The position numbers were made by a program, and so were the translations under genes. This document shows, piece by piece, positions 9,397-19,100 of a stretch of 61,188 bases of DNA. The DNA lies in the NCBI RefSeq assembly GCF_946479415.1, contig NZ_CAMLFY010000015.1, positions 1 to 61,188 on the forward strand, read 5' to 3'. Below the pieces are notes generated by a model. That model was not told the origin of the DNA and did not search any database. It was given only the letters and a program-made list of their open reading frames with translations. Numbering within the stretch: the stretch's first letter is position 1; every line of letters starts with the position of its first letter. This DNA comes from an uncultured Shinella sp. (GTDB lineage: Bacteria; Pseudomonadota; Alphaproteobacteria; Rhizobiales; Rhizobiaceae).

Positions 9397-10298
9397 GGGC
9401 CGTCCCCTGCGCGCACATCGAGACGCTTCAAAAGCCACAGCCGAAACGCCTGCGCCTCCGGCGAAAGACGCTTGAAGCTGCGCGCCACCAGCCAATAGGC
9501 GCCGTGGCGGATCGAGATATCGAAGGGCTGGACGAGGCGGCCGGCGGCGATGTCCTCGGCGGCGAGAAAACGATCGACCAGTGCCACGCCGTGGCCGCGC
9601 AGCACCGCCTGCAGCACCAGATTGCCCTCGGCGAAAATCTGCGCGCGGCCGAGCGGCGCATCCGGCAGGCCGGCGGCGGTGAACCAGCGTTCCCAGACGC
9701 TGCGGGTTTCCTCGTGCAGCAGGGTATGCGTCAGAAGATCAGCGGGCGTTTCAAGCGGCGGGCTGTTTGCAAGCAGGCTTGGCGCAATGACCGGCACCAT
9801 GTCCACATCCGTCAGGTGATCGACCTCCGTGCGCGGCCAGGCCTTGGCGTCCATGCCGTGACGAATGGCGATCTCCGCCTCATGGGTGCGGAATTCGATG
9901 AGCCGCATGTCGGAATCGACCGCCACATCCACCTCGGGGTGGCCGGAGCGGAAATCGTCGAGATGCGAGACGAGCCAGCCGGCGGCGAAGGACGGTTCGG
10001 CGCTGATTTCCAGGAGACCGCCGCCGCGCCGGCCGCGGATTTCCGACAGGCTCGCATCCATCGCATCGAAGCTGCGCGAGAGCACGCCAAGCAGCGCATG
10101 GCCTGACGGCGTGAGGCGCACCGCCCGGTGGCGGCGCTCGAAAAGCGGCTTGCCAAGCTCGGCCTCCAGCTCCTTCACCTGCCGGCTGACGGCGGCCTGG
10201 GAGACCGCAAGTTCATCGGCCGCCAGGGTAAAGCTGCCGAGCCGGCCCGCCGCCTCGAAACTCCGCAATGCCGTCAAGGGCAACCGTCCACGCTTCAT
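9393..10298 (-). CDS. LysR family transcriptional regulator (GcvA-like)
   Basis: 301 residues. The N-terminal winged helix-turn-helix is typical of the GcvA subgroup (LPLTALRSFEAAGRLGSFTLAADELAVSQAAVSRQVKELE, positions 6-45, cited here as a range), with FERRHRAVRLTPSGHALL next; the rest is a periplasmic-binding-protein-like effector domain. Such regulators usually act on a divergent neighbour; here the region on the other side holds only a doubtful small frame (10402), so the target is unknown. Confidence 0.93.
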   Translation of the reverse strand: MKRGRLPLTALRSFEAAGRLGSFTLAADELAVSQAAVSRQVKELEAELGKPLFERRHRAVRLTPSGHALLGVLSRSFDAMDASLSEIRGRRGGGLLEISAEPSFAAGWLVSHLDDFRSGHPEVDVAVDSDMRLIEFRTHEAEIAIRHGMDAKAWPRTEVDHLTDVDMVPVIAPSLLANSPPLETPADLLTHTLLHEETRSVWERWFTAAGLPDAPLGRAQIFAEGNLVLQAVLRGHGVALVDRFLAAEDIAAGRLVQPFDISIRHGAYWLVARSFKRLSPEAQAFRLWLLKRLDVRAGDGP

Positions 10299-10748
10299 CG
10301 CATAACCTCAAGTCATCCGAAATCGACGATAAACTCGTTTGAGCGAAAGAGGCAAGCGGGCGGACAATAGAGGCAATTCAAGTTTGCCTGGAGGAGATGA
10401 CATGTTCATCCCGATCATCACCGTCTTTTCGGACGTCATCCAACTCATCACTTTTCAACCGCGGACCGGGGGAAATTTCTCGTTCCGAAGCCCCTGCCCC
10501 GAGGAGGATTTTGCGCTGGCGGAAACGAAATGCGCTGTCCGGCCGATCGCGGCGCTGCGCTCCAGCCTTGAAAACAAGCCCACCCCTCTCCCGCGCCATG
10601 AAAGGGTGCCGGCAGGCGGATGAGGCCCTGCCGCCGGCCGGGATTCGAGCGGGATGGTTGAGAAAGCATAGGGCGGCGAGCCGCGTTAACGGCTCGGATA
10701 CCATGCAAGCCGCATAAAGGCGGCTGGTTCAACCATCAGGAGGCGGGA
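10299..10748. other. 450-bp region between LysR and deacetylase genes
   Basis: Mostly noncoding. It holds a possible small gene at 10402-10623 behind a strong ribosome-binding site (listed separately), and otherwise no recognisable gene, repeat or RNA. Part of it may be decayed coding sequence. Confidence 0.4.
10402..10623 (+). CDS. doubtful small ORF with strong ribosome-binding site
   Basis: 73 codons from ATG at 10402, preceded by GGAGGAGATGAC, an excellent ribosome-binding site at correct spacing. The start MFIPIITVFSDVIQLITF resembles the hydrophobic opening of small rhizobial proteins that often lie next to LysR genes, but the remainder (TGGNFSFRSPCPEEDFAL...) is unlike any family I know and has no such core. 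It may be a genuine orphan, or a remnant whose downstream part has been lost or frameshifted. Confidence 0.35.
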   Translation: MFIPIITVFSDVIQLITFQPRTGGNFSFRSPCPEEDFALAETKCAVRPIAALRSSLENKPTPLPRHERVPAGG

Positions 10749-11804
10749 ATGCCGATCCGCAGCGTCATGCGACAGGGGCTCAAGCGCGCCGTCATCACCG
10801 GCGGGCTCGAAGTCGCGCATCTGGCGGAGCGTGCCGGCCTGATGGCCTCGGCGCGCGGCATGGGCGCGATCTTCACGCTGCATCATGTGCGGCCGAAGAC
10901 GCCGCAGGTCTTCGATCCGAACGCCCATCTGGAGATCACGCCGGAATTCCTCGATGCCGCCATCGGGCATCTGACGGAGGAAGGCTACCAGTTCGTCTCG
11001 CTCGCCGACATGCCGGCGCGGCTGGCCATCGCCCGCGCGGGCGAGCGCTTCGCCGCCTTCACGCTCGACGACGGCTATCGCAACAATGCTGTCCACGCCC
11101 AGCCGGTCTTCACGCGCCACAAGGTGCCGTTCACGGTGTTCGTGGCCCCCGGCTTTGCCTGCAAGACCCACGGCATCTGGTGGGAGACGCTGACGGAACT
11201 CCTGCGCATTGCACCCCATCTCGATTTCGATTTCGGTTCCGGCACCGTCACCTTGCCGCTGGCGACGCCGTTCCAGAAGCAGACGGCCTTCGAGCGCTTC
11301 ACCCGCTTCGTCCGTGTGGAAACCGAAGAAACCGCAGCCATCGAAAAGCTCGATGCGGCCGCCCGCGCCCATGGCATCGATCCGCTGATGATCACCGAAC
11401 GGCTGATCATGCGCGAGCCGGAACTGAAAAGCCTCGTGCTCAACCCGCTCGCGACGATCGGTGCGCATACGGTGAGCCACCGGGCACTCGCCCGTCTTTC
11501 AGATGCCGAAGCCCGCCGCGAAATGGACGAATCCGCCGAGCGCATCGCCGCGATCACCGGCCGCCGCCCGGATAGCTTCGCCTACCCCTATGGCGACCGC
11601 GCCGCCGTCTCGCCGCGTGAGCACCAGCTCGCCAGGGATCTCGGCTTCCGTGTGGCGGTGCTGACGGATCCCGGCACGCTTTCCGCACGCTCCTTCGACA
11701 CCCCGACGGCGCTGCCCCGCATTTCGCTGAACGGGCTTTATCAGAAGCCGAAATATGTCGGGGCGCTGGCCTCCGGCATCCCCTTCCGGCTGATGCGGCG
11801 TTAA
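10749..11804 (+). CDS. polysaccharide deacetylase family protein
   Basis: 351 residues with the NodB-homology (CE4) signature: motif 1 T105-L-D107-D108-G at the metal site, motif 2 H240-x3-H244 (IGAHTVSHRAL) and motif 3 SFAYPYGD (277-283). It would remove acetyl groups from N-acetylated sugars in a cell-surface polymer. No signal peptide is visible, and the 130-residue stretch between motifs 1 and 2 is longer than in NodB, so cytoplasmic or membrane-peripheral action is possible. Substrate not predictable. Confidence 0.92.
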   Translation: MPIRSVMRQGLKRAVITGGLEVAHLAERAGLMASARGMGAIFTLHHVRPKTPQVFDPNAHLEITPEFLDAAIGHLTEEGYQFVSLADMPARLAIARAGERFAAFTLDDGYRNNAVHAQPVFTRHKVPFTVFVAPGFACKTHGIWWETLTELLRIAPHLDFDFGSGTVTLPLATPFQKQTAFERFTRFVRVETEETAAIEKLDAAARAHGIDPLMITERLIMREPELKSLVLNPLATIGAHTVSHRALARLSDAEARREMDESAERIAAITGRRPDSFAYPYGDRAAVSPREHQLARDLGFRVAVLTDPGTLSARSFDTPTALPRISLNGLYQKPKYVGALASGIPFRLMRR

Positions 11805-11814
11805 ACCTGCATTC

Positions 11815-12435
11815 TCACGGATACATCCTGACCTTCGTCCAGCCCTTGCCGTCGTCGGCGCGGCGGAATTCCACGCGGTCGTGCAGGCGGAAGGGGCGGT
11901 CGTGCCAGAACTCGATCGACACGGGCTTCAGGCGGAAGCCGGACCAGTGCGGCGGGCGGGGGATTTCGCCGATCGCGTAGCGGGCGGTGTATTCGGCGAC
12001 CGCCTTTTCCAACGCGAAGCGGCTTTCGAGCGGACGCGACTGCTTGGAGGCCCAGGCGCCGATGCGGCTGCCGCGCGGGCGCGAGGCGTAATATTCGTCG
12101 GCCTCGGCGTCGCTGACGACCTCGATCTCGCCGCGGATGCGGATCTGGCGGCGCAGCGATTTCCAGTGGAAACACATCGCCGCCTTGTGCGCCGAGAGGA
12201 TTTCCTGGCCCTTGCGGCTCTCGAAATTCGTGTAGAACACGAAGCCCCGCTCATCGAAACCCTTCAGCAGAACCATGCGCACATTGGGCAGGCCCGTCTC
12301 GTCGACCGTGGCGAGCGCCAGCGCATTGGCATCGTTCGGCTCGCTCTTGCCGGCATCCGAAAGCCAGCTTCCGAACAACGCATAGGGTTCGTTTTCCTCG
12401 GTGAAGTCACCGCTTGTTAACGCATTTTCGCTCAT
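11815..12435 (-). CDS. pdxH: pyridoxamine 5'-phosphate oxidase
   Basis: FMN-dependent enzyme of vitamin B6 salvage and synthesis, oxidising pyridoxine or pyridoxamine 5'-phosphate to pyridoxal 5'-phosphate. At 206 residues it has the usual length. Visible signatures are the FMN-binding segment [19 protein letters not shown], the S-R-K-G motif (ESRKGQE), [11 protein letters not shown], and the C-terminal [10 protein letters not shown]. Divergent from the lipoprotein gene that follows. Confidence 0.96.
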   Translation of the reverse strand: MSENALTSGDFTEENEPYALFGSWLSDAGKSEPNDANALALATVDETGLPNVRMVLLKGFDERGFVFYTNFESRKGQEILSAHKAAMCFHWKSLRRQIRIRGEIEVVSDAEADEYYASRPRGSRIGAWASKQSRPLESRFALEKAVAEYTARYAIGEIPRPPHWSGFRLKPVSIEFWHDRPFRLHDRVEFRRADDGKGWTKVRMYP

Positions 12436-12503
12436 ATTCGATTCAAAGCCGATCTTTTTGGGCCGATTTAGGCCGATCTTTTCGACTGCATGAGGCAGGT
12501 GGA

Positions 12504-12950
12504 GTGAACGTCATAGCAAAGTCGCGACCGGAGACAAAGCCATACTGGGCGCGCTGCATCGTCCTCGCAGCAGTCACGACCTCGGCCGCGTTCCTGTCGG
12601 GCTGCATGGGTGGCCTCGACCTCTTCGAAGACAGCAAGGTCGACAGCACCATCCGCACCAGCACCGTTGCCAATGGCGAGCGTCTTTCCGACGAGACGAC
12701 GGTGCGCAATGCCGTCTCCTCCGCCGATCTGGCGCAGGCCGCGGGCCAACCCATTCCCTGGGCGAACTCCGCCTCGGGAAGTGCAGGCGTCATCAGCACG
12801 ATTGCCGAAAACCACGATACGGCAGGGCGCACCTGCCGCGATTTCGTGACGACGAAACACTCCTACCAGGGCATCGCCAACTATTCCGGCCGCACGTGCC
12901 TCGGCAATTCCGGCGAATGGCTGCTGCTGGCCTTCGACAGGCAGGGCTAA
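12504..12950 (+). CDS. surface-antigen-like lipoprotein (RT0821/Lpp0805 type)
   Basis: Probable outer-membrane lipoprotein. The GTG at 12504 follows a purine-rich AGGTGGA; an ATG at 12414 in the same frame would lie inside the divergent pdxH gene and adds an unlikely leader. The resulting 148-residue protein has a basic N-terminus, a hydrophobic stretch and a lipobox ending in LSGC. The C-terminal third ([25 protein letters not shown]) matches the RT0821/Lpp0805 group related to 17-kDa surface antigens. Start choice is moderately certain. Confidence 0.8.
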   Translation: MNVIAKSRPETKPYWARCIVLAAVTTSAAFLSGCMGGLDLFEDSKVDSTIRTSTVANGERLSDETTVRNAVSSADLAQAAGQPIPWANSASGSAGVISTIAENHDTAGRTCRDFVTTKHSYQGIANYSGRTCLGNSGEWLLLAFDRQG

Positions 12951-13042
12951 GCCTATCTTAGCAATCTGTAAACCCTAACGCGTAACCGGCGGTTAGAACG
13001 TCGCCCGCTACCATGAGCGGTAAAACGAGACGGGTGGTAGTT

Positions 13043-14122
13043 ATGCGTGATCCCTATTCGGTTCTTGGCGTGAAGCGGAATGCCGGCCAGGACGAAATCA
13101 AGGCGGCGTGGCGTTCGGTGGCGAAGGCCGTGCATCCCGACCAGAATCACGACGACCCCAACGCGACCGTGCGCTTCACCGAGGCCGGCCGCGCCTATGA
13201 CCTGTTGCGCGATCCCGACAAGCGCTCCCGCTACGACCGCCAGCAGCGCGAGGCCGAGTTTCGCCGCATGGAGCAGATGCGCCAGCAGCAGGCCGACCGC
13301 AAGGCGAAGGCCGAAGCCCCCCGCCAGCAGGACGGACCGCGCGTTTCCGGCGAGGCTGCCGAAGACATGATCGCCCGCATCTTCGGCGTCGATTCGCGCG
13401 GCCAGCCGGCCGAAGCGAAGCCGCGCCCGCAGCCACAGCCGCAACCCCAGGCGCAGGCGCAGGCGCAAGCCGGTGCATCTACACCCGCCCAGGAGGCCCG
13501 CAAGGCCGCCGAGGAATCGGCAGCCGACCCGGCAATGCCGGCCCGCGGCACCGCGCCGGGTGCCGCCATCATCTCCGCCATCATCCGCCGCATCCGCGGC
13601 ACGCGTGCCACGGTCGAGAAGGCGCCGGATCTCGTCGCCGACGTCACCGTCAGCGTGGAAGACATCCTCAACCGCGTGCGCCCGACCATCGAGACGCCGG
13701 AAGGGCAGACCATCCGCGTTCCCGTCGGCGCCGGTACGACCGATGGACAGGTGATCCGCCTCAAGGAGGCCGGCCATCGCATCGAGAACCTTCGACGCGG
13801 CGATGCGGTCATTACCGTGCGCGTGGCACCCGGCCGCTTCCGTGTCGATGGCTTCGACCTCCGGGTCGATCTGCCGGTGACGATCGAGAACGCCGTTCTC
13901 GGCTGCGAAATGACTATCGAGGGTCCGGCCGGTCCGCTTTCCGTCACGGTGCCGGCCTGGTCCGGCTCCGACCAGACGATCCGCATTCCCGATGAAGGCC
14001 TCGTCAAGGAAAACGGCGAGCGCGGCGATCTCATCGCCGAAATCCGGCTGCTGCTCTGGGAAAAGCCGGATGCGAAGATGATCGACCTCATGCGGTCGCT
14101 GCGCGAAGGCCTCTACCTTTAA
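13043..14122 (+). CDS. DnaJ-type co-chaperone, class B (CbpA-like)
   Basis: 359 residues from ATG 13043, chosen because a GGGTGG ribosome-binding site precedes it and the J domain begins at once (MRDPYSVLGV); an in-frame ATG at 13013 adds ten residues. J domain about 1-67 with HPD at 31-33, an Arg/Gln-rich helix, a low-complexity Pro-Gln-Ala linker around 130-150, and a DnaJ C-terminal substrate-binding domain (about 195-350). No zinc-finger cysteines, so class B. It would stimulate DnaK ATPase and present clients. Confidence 0.93.
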   Translation: MRDPYSVLGVKRNAGQDEIKAAWRSVAKAVHPDQNHDDPNATVRFTEAGRAYDLLRDPDKRSRYDRQQREAEFRRMEQMRQQQADRKAKAEAPRQQDGPRVSGEAAEDMIARIFGVDSRGQPAEAKPRPQPQPQPQAQAQAQAGASTPAQEARKAAEESAADPAMPARGTAPGAAIISAIIRRIRGTRATVEKAPDLVADVTVSVEDILNRVRPTIETPEGQTIRVPVGAGTTDGQVIRLKEAGHRIENLRRGDAVITVRVAPGRFRVDGFDLRVDLPVTIENAVLGCEMTIEGPAGPLSVTVPAWSGSDQTIRIPDEGLVKENGERGDLIAEIRLLLWEKPDAKMIDLMRSLREGLYL

Positions 14123-14311
14123 TCGATTTATGAACTTTCAGTGAAAGATGCACCCATTGTTACGGATGCTAACAGTTCCTGAACTGGCGCGCGCTTGAAC
14201 CGCATTGCCGCCTATGCCATAGGCAAGTTCGACTTACTTCACGCAACTCCAAGAACGCAAAGCCTTTTCGCGTATTTGCGGGAGTTGCTCTAGACTTCAG
14301 AGGGGCAAACC

Positions 14312-15130
14312 ATGGTTCAGGCATCTGGTCTGATGAAGGGCAAGCGCGGCGTCATCATGGGCGTCGCCAACAACCGTTCCATCGCCTGGGGCATCGCCAA
14401 GGCTATCCACGCACAGGGCGGCGAGATCGCCCTCACCTATCAGGGCGATGCGCTGAAGAAGCGCGTCGAGCCGCTGGCGGCCGAAATCGGCGCGGTGCTG
14501 GCTGGCGATTGCGATGTTTCGGACGAAGCGTCGATCGATGCGGTCTTCGACAATATCGAGAAGACCTGGGGCAAGATCGACTTCCTCGTGCATGCCATCG
14601 GCTTCTCCGACAAGGACGAACTGACCGGCCGCTACGTCGACACGACGCCGGGCAACTTCGCCAAGACGATGCAGATCTCGGTCTATTCCTTCACCTCGGT
14701 CGCCCGTCGTGCGGAAAAGCTGATGACCGACGGCGGCTCGATGCTGACGCTGACCTATTATGGCGCAGAGAAGGTCATGCCGAACTACAACGTCATGGGC
14801 GTTGCAAAGGCGGCCCTCGAAGCGAGCGTGAAGTACCTCGCCGTCGACCTCGGCCCGAAGAACATCCGCGTCAACGCCATCTCAGCCGGCCCGATCAAGA
14901 CGCTCGCCGCTTCCGGCATCGGCGACTTCCGCTACATCCTCAAGTGGAACGAGTACAATGCGCCTCTGCGCCGTACCGTCACCATCGAGGAAGTGGGTGA
15001 TGTCGGTCTCTACATGCTGTCGGACCTGTCGCGCTCGGTGACCGGCGAGACGCATCACGCCGACAGCGGCTACCATGTCGTCGGCATGAAGGCCGTCGAC
15101 GCGCCCGACATCTCCGTCATCAAGGACTGA
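14312..15130 (+). CDS. fabI: enoyl-[acyl-carrier-protein] reductase (NADH)
   Basis: Last reductive step of each type II fatty acid synthesis cycle. 272 residues, short-chain dehydrogenase fold with the FabI-specific nucleotide loop (GVANNRSIAWGIAKAI), the catalytic tyrosine/lysine pair in Y-x6-K (YNVMGVAK, about 157-164), and the substrate loop ISAGPIKTLAASGI. ATG at 14312 lies behind GAGGGGC. The 190 bp upstream holds no gene. Confidence 0.97.
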   Translation: MVQASGLMKGKRGVIMGVANNRSIAWGIAKAIHAQGGEIALTYQGDALKKRVEPLAAEIGAVLAGDCDVSDEASIDAVFDNIEKTWGKIDFLVHAIGFSDKDELTGRYVDTTPGNFAKTMQISVYSFTSVARRAEKLMTDGGSMLTLTYYGAEKVMPNYNVMGVAKAALEASVKYLAVDLGPKNIRVNAISAGPIKTLAASGIGDFRYILKWNEYNAPLRRTVTIEEVGDVGLYMLSDLSRSVTGETHHADSGYHVVGMKAVDAPDISVIKD

Positions 15131-15146
15131 CCCGGAGCCCCGCATC

Positions 15147-15728
15147 TTGCTCATCTACATGATCCGCCACGGCCAGACCGCGTGGAATGCTGAGGGCAGG
15201 CTGCAGGGACAAAAGGACATTCCGCTCAACGATACCGGCCGCGCTCAGGCGGCCGGCAACGGCCACGCCCTCAAGGCGCTTCTCAGCGACACCGTTCCGG
15301 ATTTCGATTTCGTGGCAAGCCCGCTCGGGCGCACGCGCGAGACAATGGAAATCCTGCGCCGCGCCATGGGTCTCGACCCCCTCGCCTATCGCACCGACAC
15401 GCGTCTCGTCGAAGTCTCCTTCGGCGACTGGGAAGGCCATACGCTGGAAGAGCTGGAAACGATGACGCCGGACCGCGTCAACGAACGCCGGCACTCGAAG
15501 TGGAACTTCATTCCGCCGGGCGAGACGGCCGAAAGCTACGAAATCCTCTGCTGGCGCATCGGTTCGTTTCTCGCCGAGATCGACCGGCCGACCGTCTGCG
15601 TCAGCCATGGCGGCGTTTTCCGCGCGGCGTTCCGGCTCAATGGCATGGCGGAGGAGGAAGCGGCCAACACCCCCATCTTCCAGGACCGTGTGCTCAGGCT
15701 GGACGCGACGGGCATGCACTGGCTCTGA
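15147..15728 (+). CDS. histidine phosphatase family protein
   Basis: 193-residue member of the phosphoglycerate mutase-like branch. The catalytic RHG motif is at residues 7-9 (LIYMIRHGQTAWN), with the S-P-L-x-R-x-R-E-T segment near 52 and the second histidine in CVSHGG near 153. The start is a TTG at 15147; an internal ATG four codons in would delete half the first strand. Substrate (sugar phosphate, nucleotide or phosphoprotein) cannot be told. Placed 16 bp behind fabI, likely cotranscribed. Confidence 0.9.
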   Translation: MLIYMIRHGQTAWNAEGRLQGQKDIPLNDTGRAQAAGNGHALKALLSDTVPDFDFVASPLGRTRETMEILRRAMGLDPLAYRTDTRLVEVSFGDWEGHTLEELETMTPDRVNERRHSKWNFIPPGETAESYEILCWRIGSFLAEIDRPTVCVSHGGVFRAAFRLNGMAEEEAANTPIFQDRVLRLDATGMHWL

Positions 15729-15744
15729 CGGACCGAAACCCTGA

Positions 15745-16005
15745 TTACTGGATGATCTCGAGATCGTTGATGACGCGCTTGCCGTCGACCTCGGTGTAGA
15801 ACACCAGCACCTTCACGCCCGGCTCCAGACCTTCGAAGTTGAACTCTTCCGGCGCCTGGTACTTCTTGCCGTCGTCGAGCGACAGCGAGAGATTGCCCGT
15901 GTCGACATTGGTGATCGTCGCCTCCACGTCGGCGCTTTCGGCCGAGGCGACGAGCGGCGAGAGGAAAACGGCCGTGGCCATCAAAGCTGCGATCAACAAC
16001 CGCAT
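15745..16005 (-). CDS. small exported DUF1344 protein
   Basis: 86 residues: signal peptide (MRLLIAALMATAVFLSPLVASA) and a small beta domain VEATITNVDTGNLSLSLDDGKKYQAPEEF, ending in VINDLEIIQ. This is the pattern of the DUF1344 family of Rhizobiales, thought to be periplasmic; function unknown. A CAGGGG ribosome-binding site precedes the ATG at 16005. It converges on the histidine phosphatase gene with 16 bp between them. Confidence 0.88.
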   Translation of the reverse strand: MRLLIAALMATAVFLSPLVASAESADVEATITNVDTGNLSLSLDDGKKYQAPEEFNFEGLEPGVKVLVFYTEVDGKRVINDLEIIQ

Positions 16006-16168
16006 CGTACGAACCCCTGGAAATGAATCAGTCTTTTTGCTGGTCACGTCAGATGCCCCCGAAATATGGCGAAATTCGCCCTCGTCGCCCACAATGTCGA
16101 AATGGATGGCCGGAAAGATCATACGAATCAAGGCGGGCTGCCGCGTCATCCCCTGGATTGTCTGACAA

Positions 16169-19100
16169 ATGGAAAACCTGGGGCTGTCCCAAAGCGGGAA
16201 AACACCGGGTGAACAGCGCGGAAATACAAGTATTTCAGCTGCTTATAAATGCAATTTTAAGGACCCCGCCCGTACCGTTTCGGGATCATCGGGGAACGAT
16301 TTCTTGCCTTTGCCTGCCGCTCTTCGCCATTCTCTGGCGTCCATTGCAGAATGGGCGCGGCCTTCGCTCGTGCCGGCCGCTATCGCCGGCGTCGTCATCC
16401 TGGCGGCGGGCATCTTCTACGAGCAGCAGAACGAGCGCATCTATCGCAACGAACTGCAGGCCCATGTCGCCGGCGATCTCGCGCTGATCGGCGCGCGGCT
16501 GCAAAGCGAGATCAACAGCGATGTCGCGGCGTTGCGCAGCGTCGCCAACATGTTTGCGGTCGCCCCGCAGCAGGCCTCGCTCCAGTTCAACGTCTTCGCC
16601 CGCAAGCTGCTTTTGCAGAACAGCCATTTCCGCCGCGTCGGCATCGCCCCGGGTGCCAAGGTCAGCCAGGCCTTCCCGCTCGACGGCAATCAGCATTATC
16701 TCGGCACCGACTTCAACCGCTTTCCCACCTTCCGCCGGGCCGCCCAGACGGACCGCTCGCGCGGCCGGCCGGTAATGTTCGGCCCGATCGAATTCGCCAA
16801 GGGCGGGCGCGGCTTCCATCTCTTCATGCCCGTGTTCACCACCGTCGATGCGCGGCATTACTTCTGGGGCTATATCGACGGGCTCGTCGATGAGCGCAAG
16901 CTCTTCACCGATGCGGGGCTGATCGGCCCCGACATGCATTCCCGCCGGGACATTCGCCAGCACGAGCCCGATATCCAGCTCGCCATCCGCGACGTCAGCG
17001 TGGCCGATAACATCATCGATCCCTTCTTCGGCGATGCCGAGATCTTCGAAAACAATCCGGTCCTGGAAGTGCTCGATTTTCCGGGTGGACGGTGGGAGCT
17101 TGCCGCCGTTCCCAAGCAGGGATGGCATCACCCGCCGGAAAACCTGACGCAGGTGCGGATGTTCATCCTCGCCGCAGCCCTCGTCGTCATCGTGCCGATC
17201 CTGCTCACCGGCGGCCTCGTCAGCGAACGCCAGCGCAATATCGCACGTCTGAGAGCGCGCGAGCGGCAGGTGCAGTCGCTCTCGCAGCGCCTCGACATCG
17301 CGCTCGATGCCTCCAAGATCGGCATCTGGGAATTCGACTTCGCAAGCGGCCTGCGCAACTGGGATGCGCAGATGCACCGGCTGCATGGTTTCCCGGAAAA
17401 CGAAACCCCGCAGGACAACCAATGGCGCGCTGCACTGCACCCCGATGACGCCGCGAGCGCCAAGGCCGCGATGGACTTCATCCGGTCCGGAGGCAACGAC
17501 TACAAGTCGCAGTATCGCATCCACATGCCCGACGGCAGCTGGCACCATATCCGCAATGTCGGCTCGCGGCTGATCGGCCCGAACGGCGAGGACAAGCTGA
17601 CCGGCATCAGCTGGGACGTGACCGAGGACGTGCTGCTCAACGAGGCGCTGAAAAGCGCCAAGGAGCATGCGGAAGTCCAGAACGCCGAGCTTGCCAAGCT
17701 CACCCGCCGTCTCGACCTGGCGCTCGATGCCTATCAGTGCGGCCTGTGGGAAGCCGATCTCGAGGACGGGCTGACGCTGTGGGACGAGCGCATGCACCAG
17801 CTCTATGGCGTGAAGAACACCGGCAAGCGCATCGCCCACGAAACCTGGGTCAATGCCATCCATCCCGACGACCGGGAAGACGCCCAGCGCAAGGCCGACA
17901 CGACCATCGAGGAAGGCGTGCCCTATATGCGCACCTCCCGCGTCGTCCATCCCGACGGCACGATCCGCCATGTCCAGTCCGTCGGCAAGCTGCATGTCGA
18001 GCAGGATGGCCGGCGCAAGCTCGTCGGCCTCGCCTTCGACGTCACCGAAGACGTGCTGATCAATGCACGCCTCAAGGAGGCCAAGGAACGCTCCGACCTC
18101 CAGAACAGCGAACTGGAGCAGACGACCCGTCGCCTCGATCTCGCGCTCGATTCCTATCAGTGCGGCCTCTGGGAAGCCGATCTCGATCTCGACCGGACCT
18201 TCTGGGATCCGCGCATGCACCAGCTCTATGGGCTGACCTTCACGAACGGTCTGGTGACGCGCGAGAACTGGCTTTCGGCCATCCATCCCGATGACCGCGA
18301 CGGGATCGTCGAGAATGTCGGTCGCTGCATCCAGCTGGAACTTCCCTATGTGCATGAGGCACGCGTGATGCTGGCGGACGGTGAAATCCGCCACGTGCGA
18401 TCCGTCGGCAAGATCCACTACGGACACGGCGGCACGCGCAAGCTCGTCGGCCTTGCCTTCGACGTCACCGAGGACGTGCTTCTCAAGCAGAACCTGAAGG
18501 CCGCAAAGGAACAGGCGGACGCCAAGAACATCGAGCTGGAGCTGGCAAAGGACCGCATCGAGCACAATGCCCTGCACGACCCGCTGACGGGGCTCGGCAA
18601 CCGGCGCATGCTGGACGACGAGTTGACCGGCATTGCCGAACTCAGCGAGACGATGGATGTGCGCGTCGCCATCCTGCATATCGATCTCGACCGCTTCAAG
18701 CAGATCAACGACACGCTCGGCCACGCCGCCGGCGACGCGCTGCTCGTGCATGCCTCGGAAGTGCTGCGCGCCTCCACCCGCAAGGGCGATATCGTCGCGC
18801 GCATCGGCGGCGACGAATTCGTGGTGGTGGTCACGAATACCATCGACCAGGCCTATCTCAGCACACTCGCCAAACGCATCATCACCCTGATGCAGCAGCC
18901 GGTGGAATATGAAGGGCATCTCTGCCGCTTCGGCGTCAGCATCGGCGTTGCGCTGGCCGAGGGGCATTCGGTCAATACGGCCAAGCTGCTCGTCAATGCC
19001 GATATCGCGCTCTACCGGGCGAAGGCCATGGGCCGCAACCGCCACGAATTCTTCACCGAGGTGCTGCAGGCCGAGATCATCTCGAACAAGCGCATCGCCG

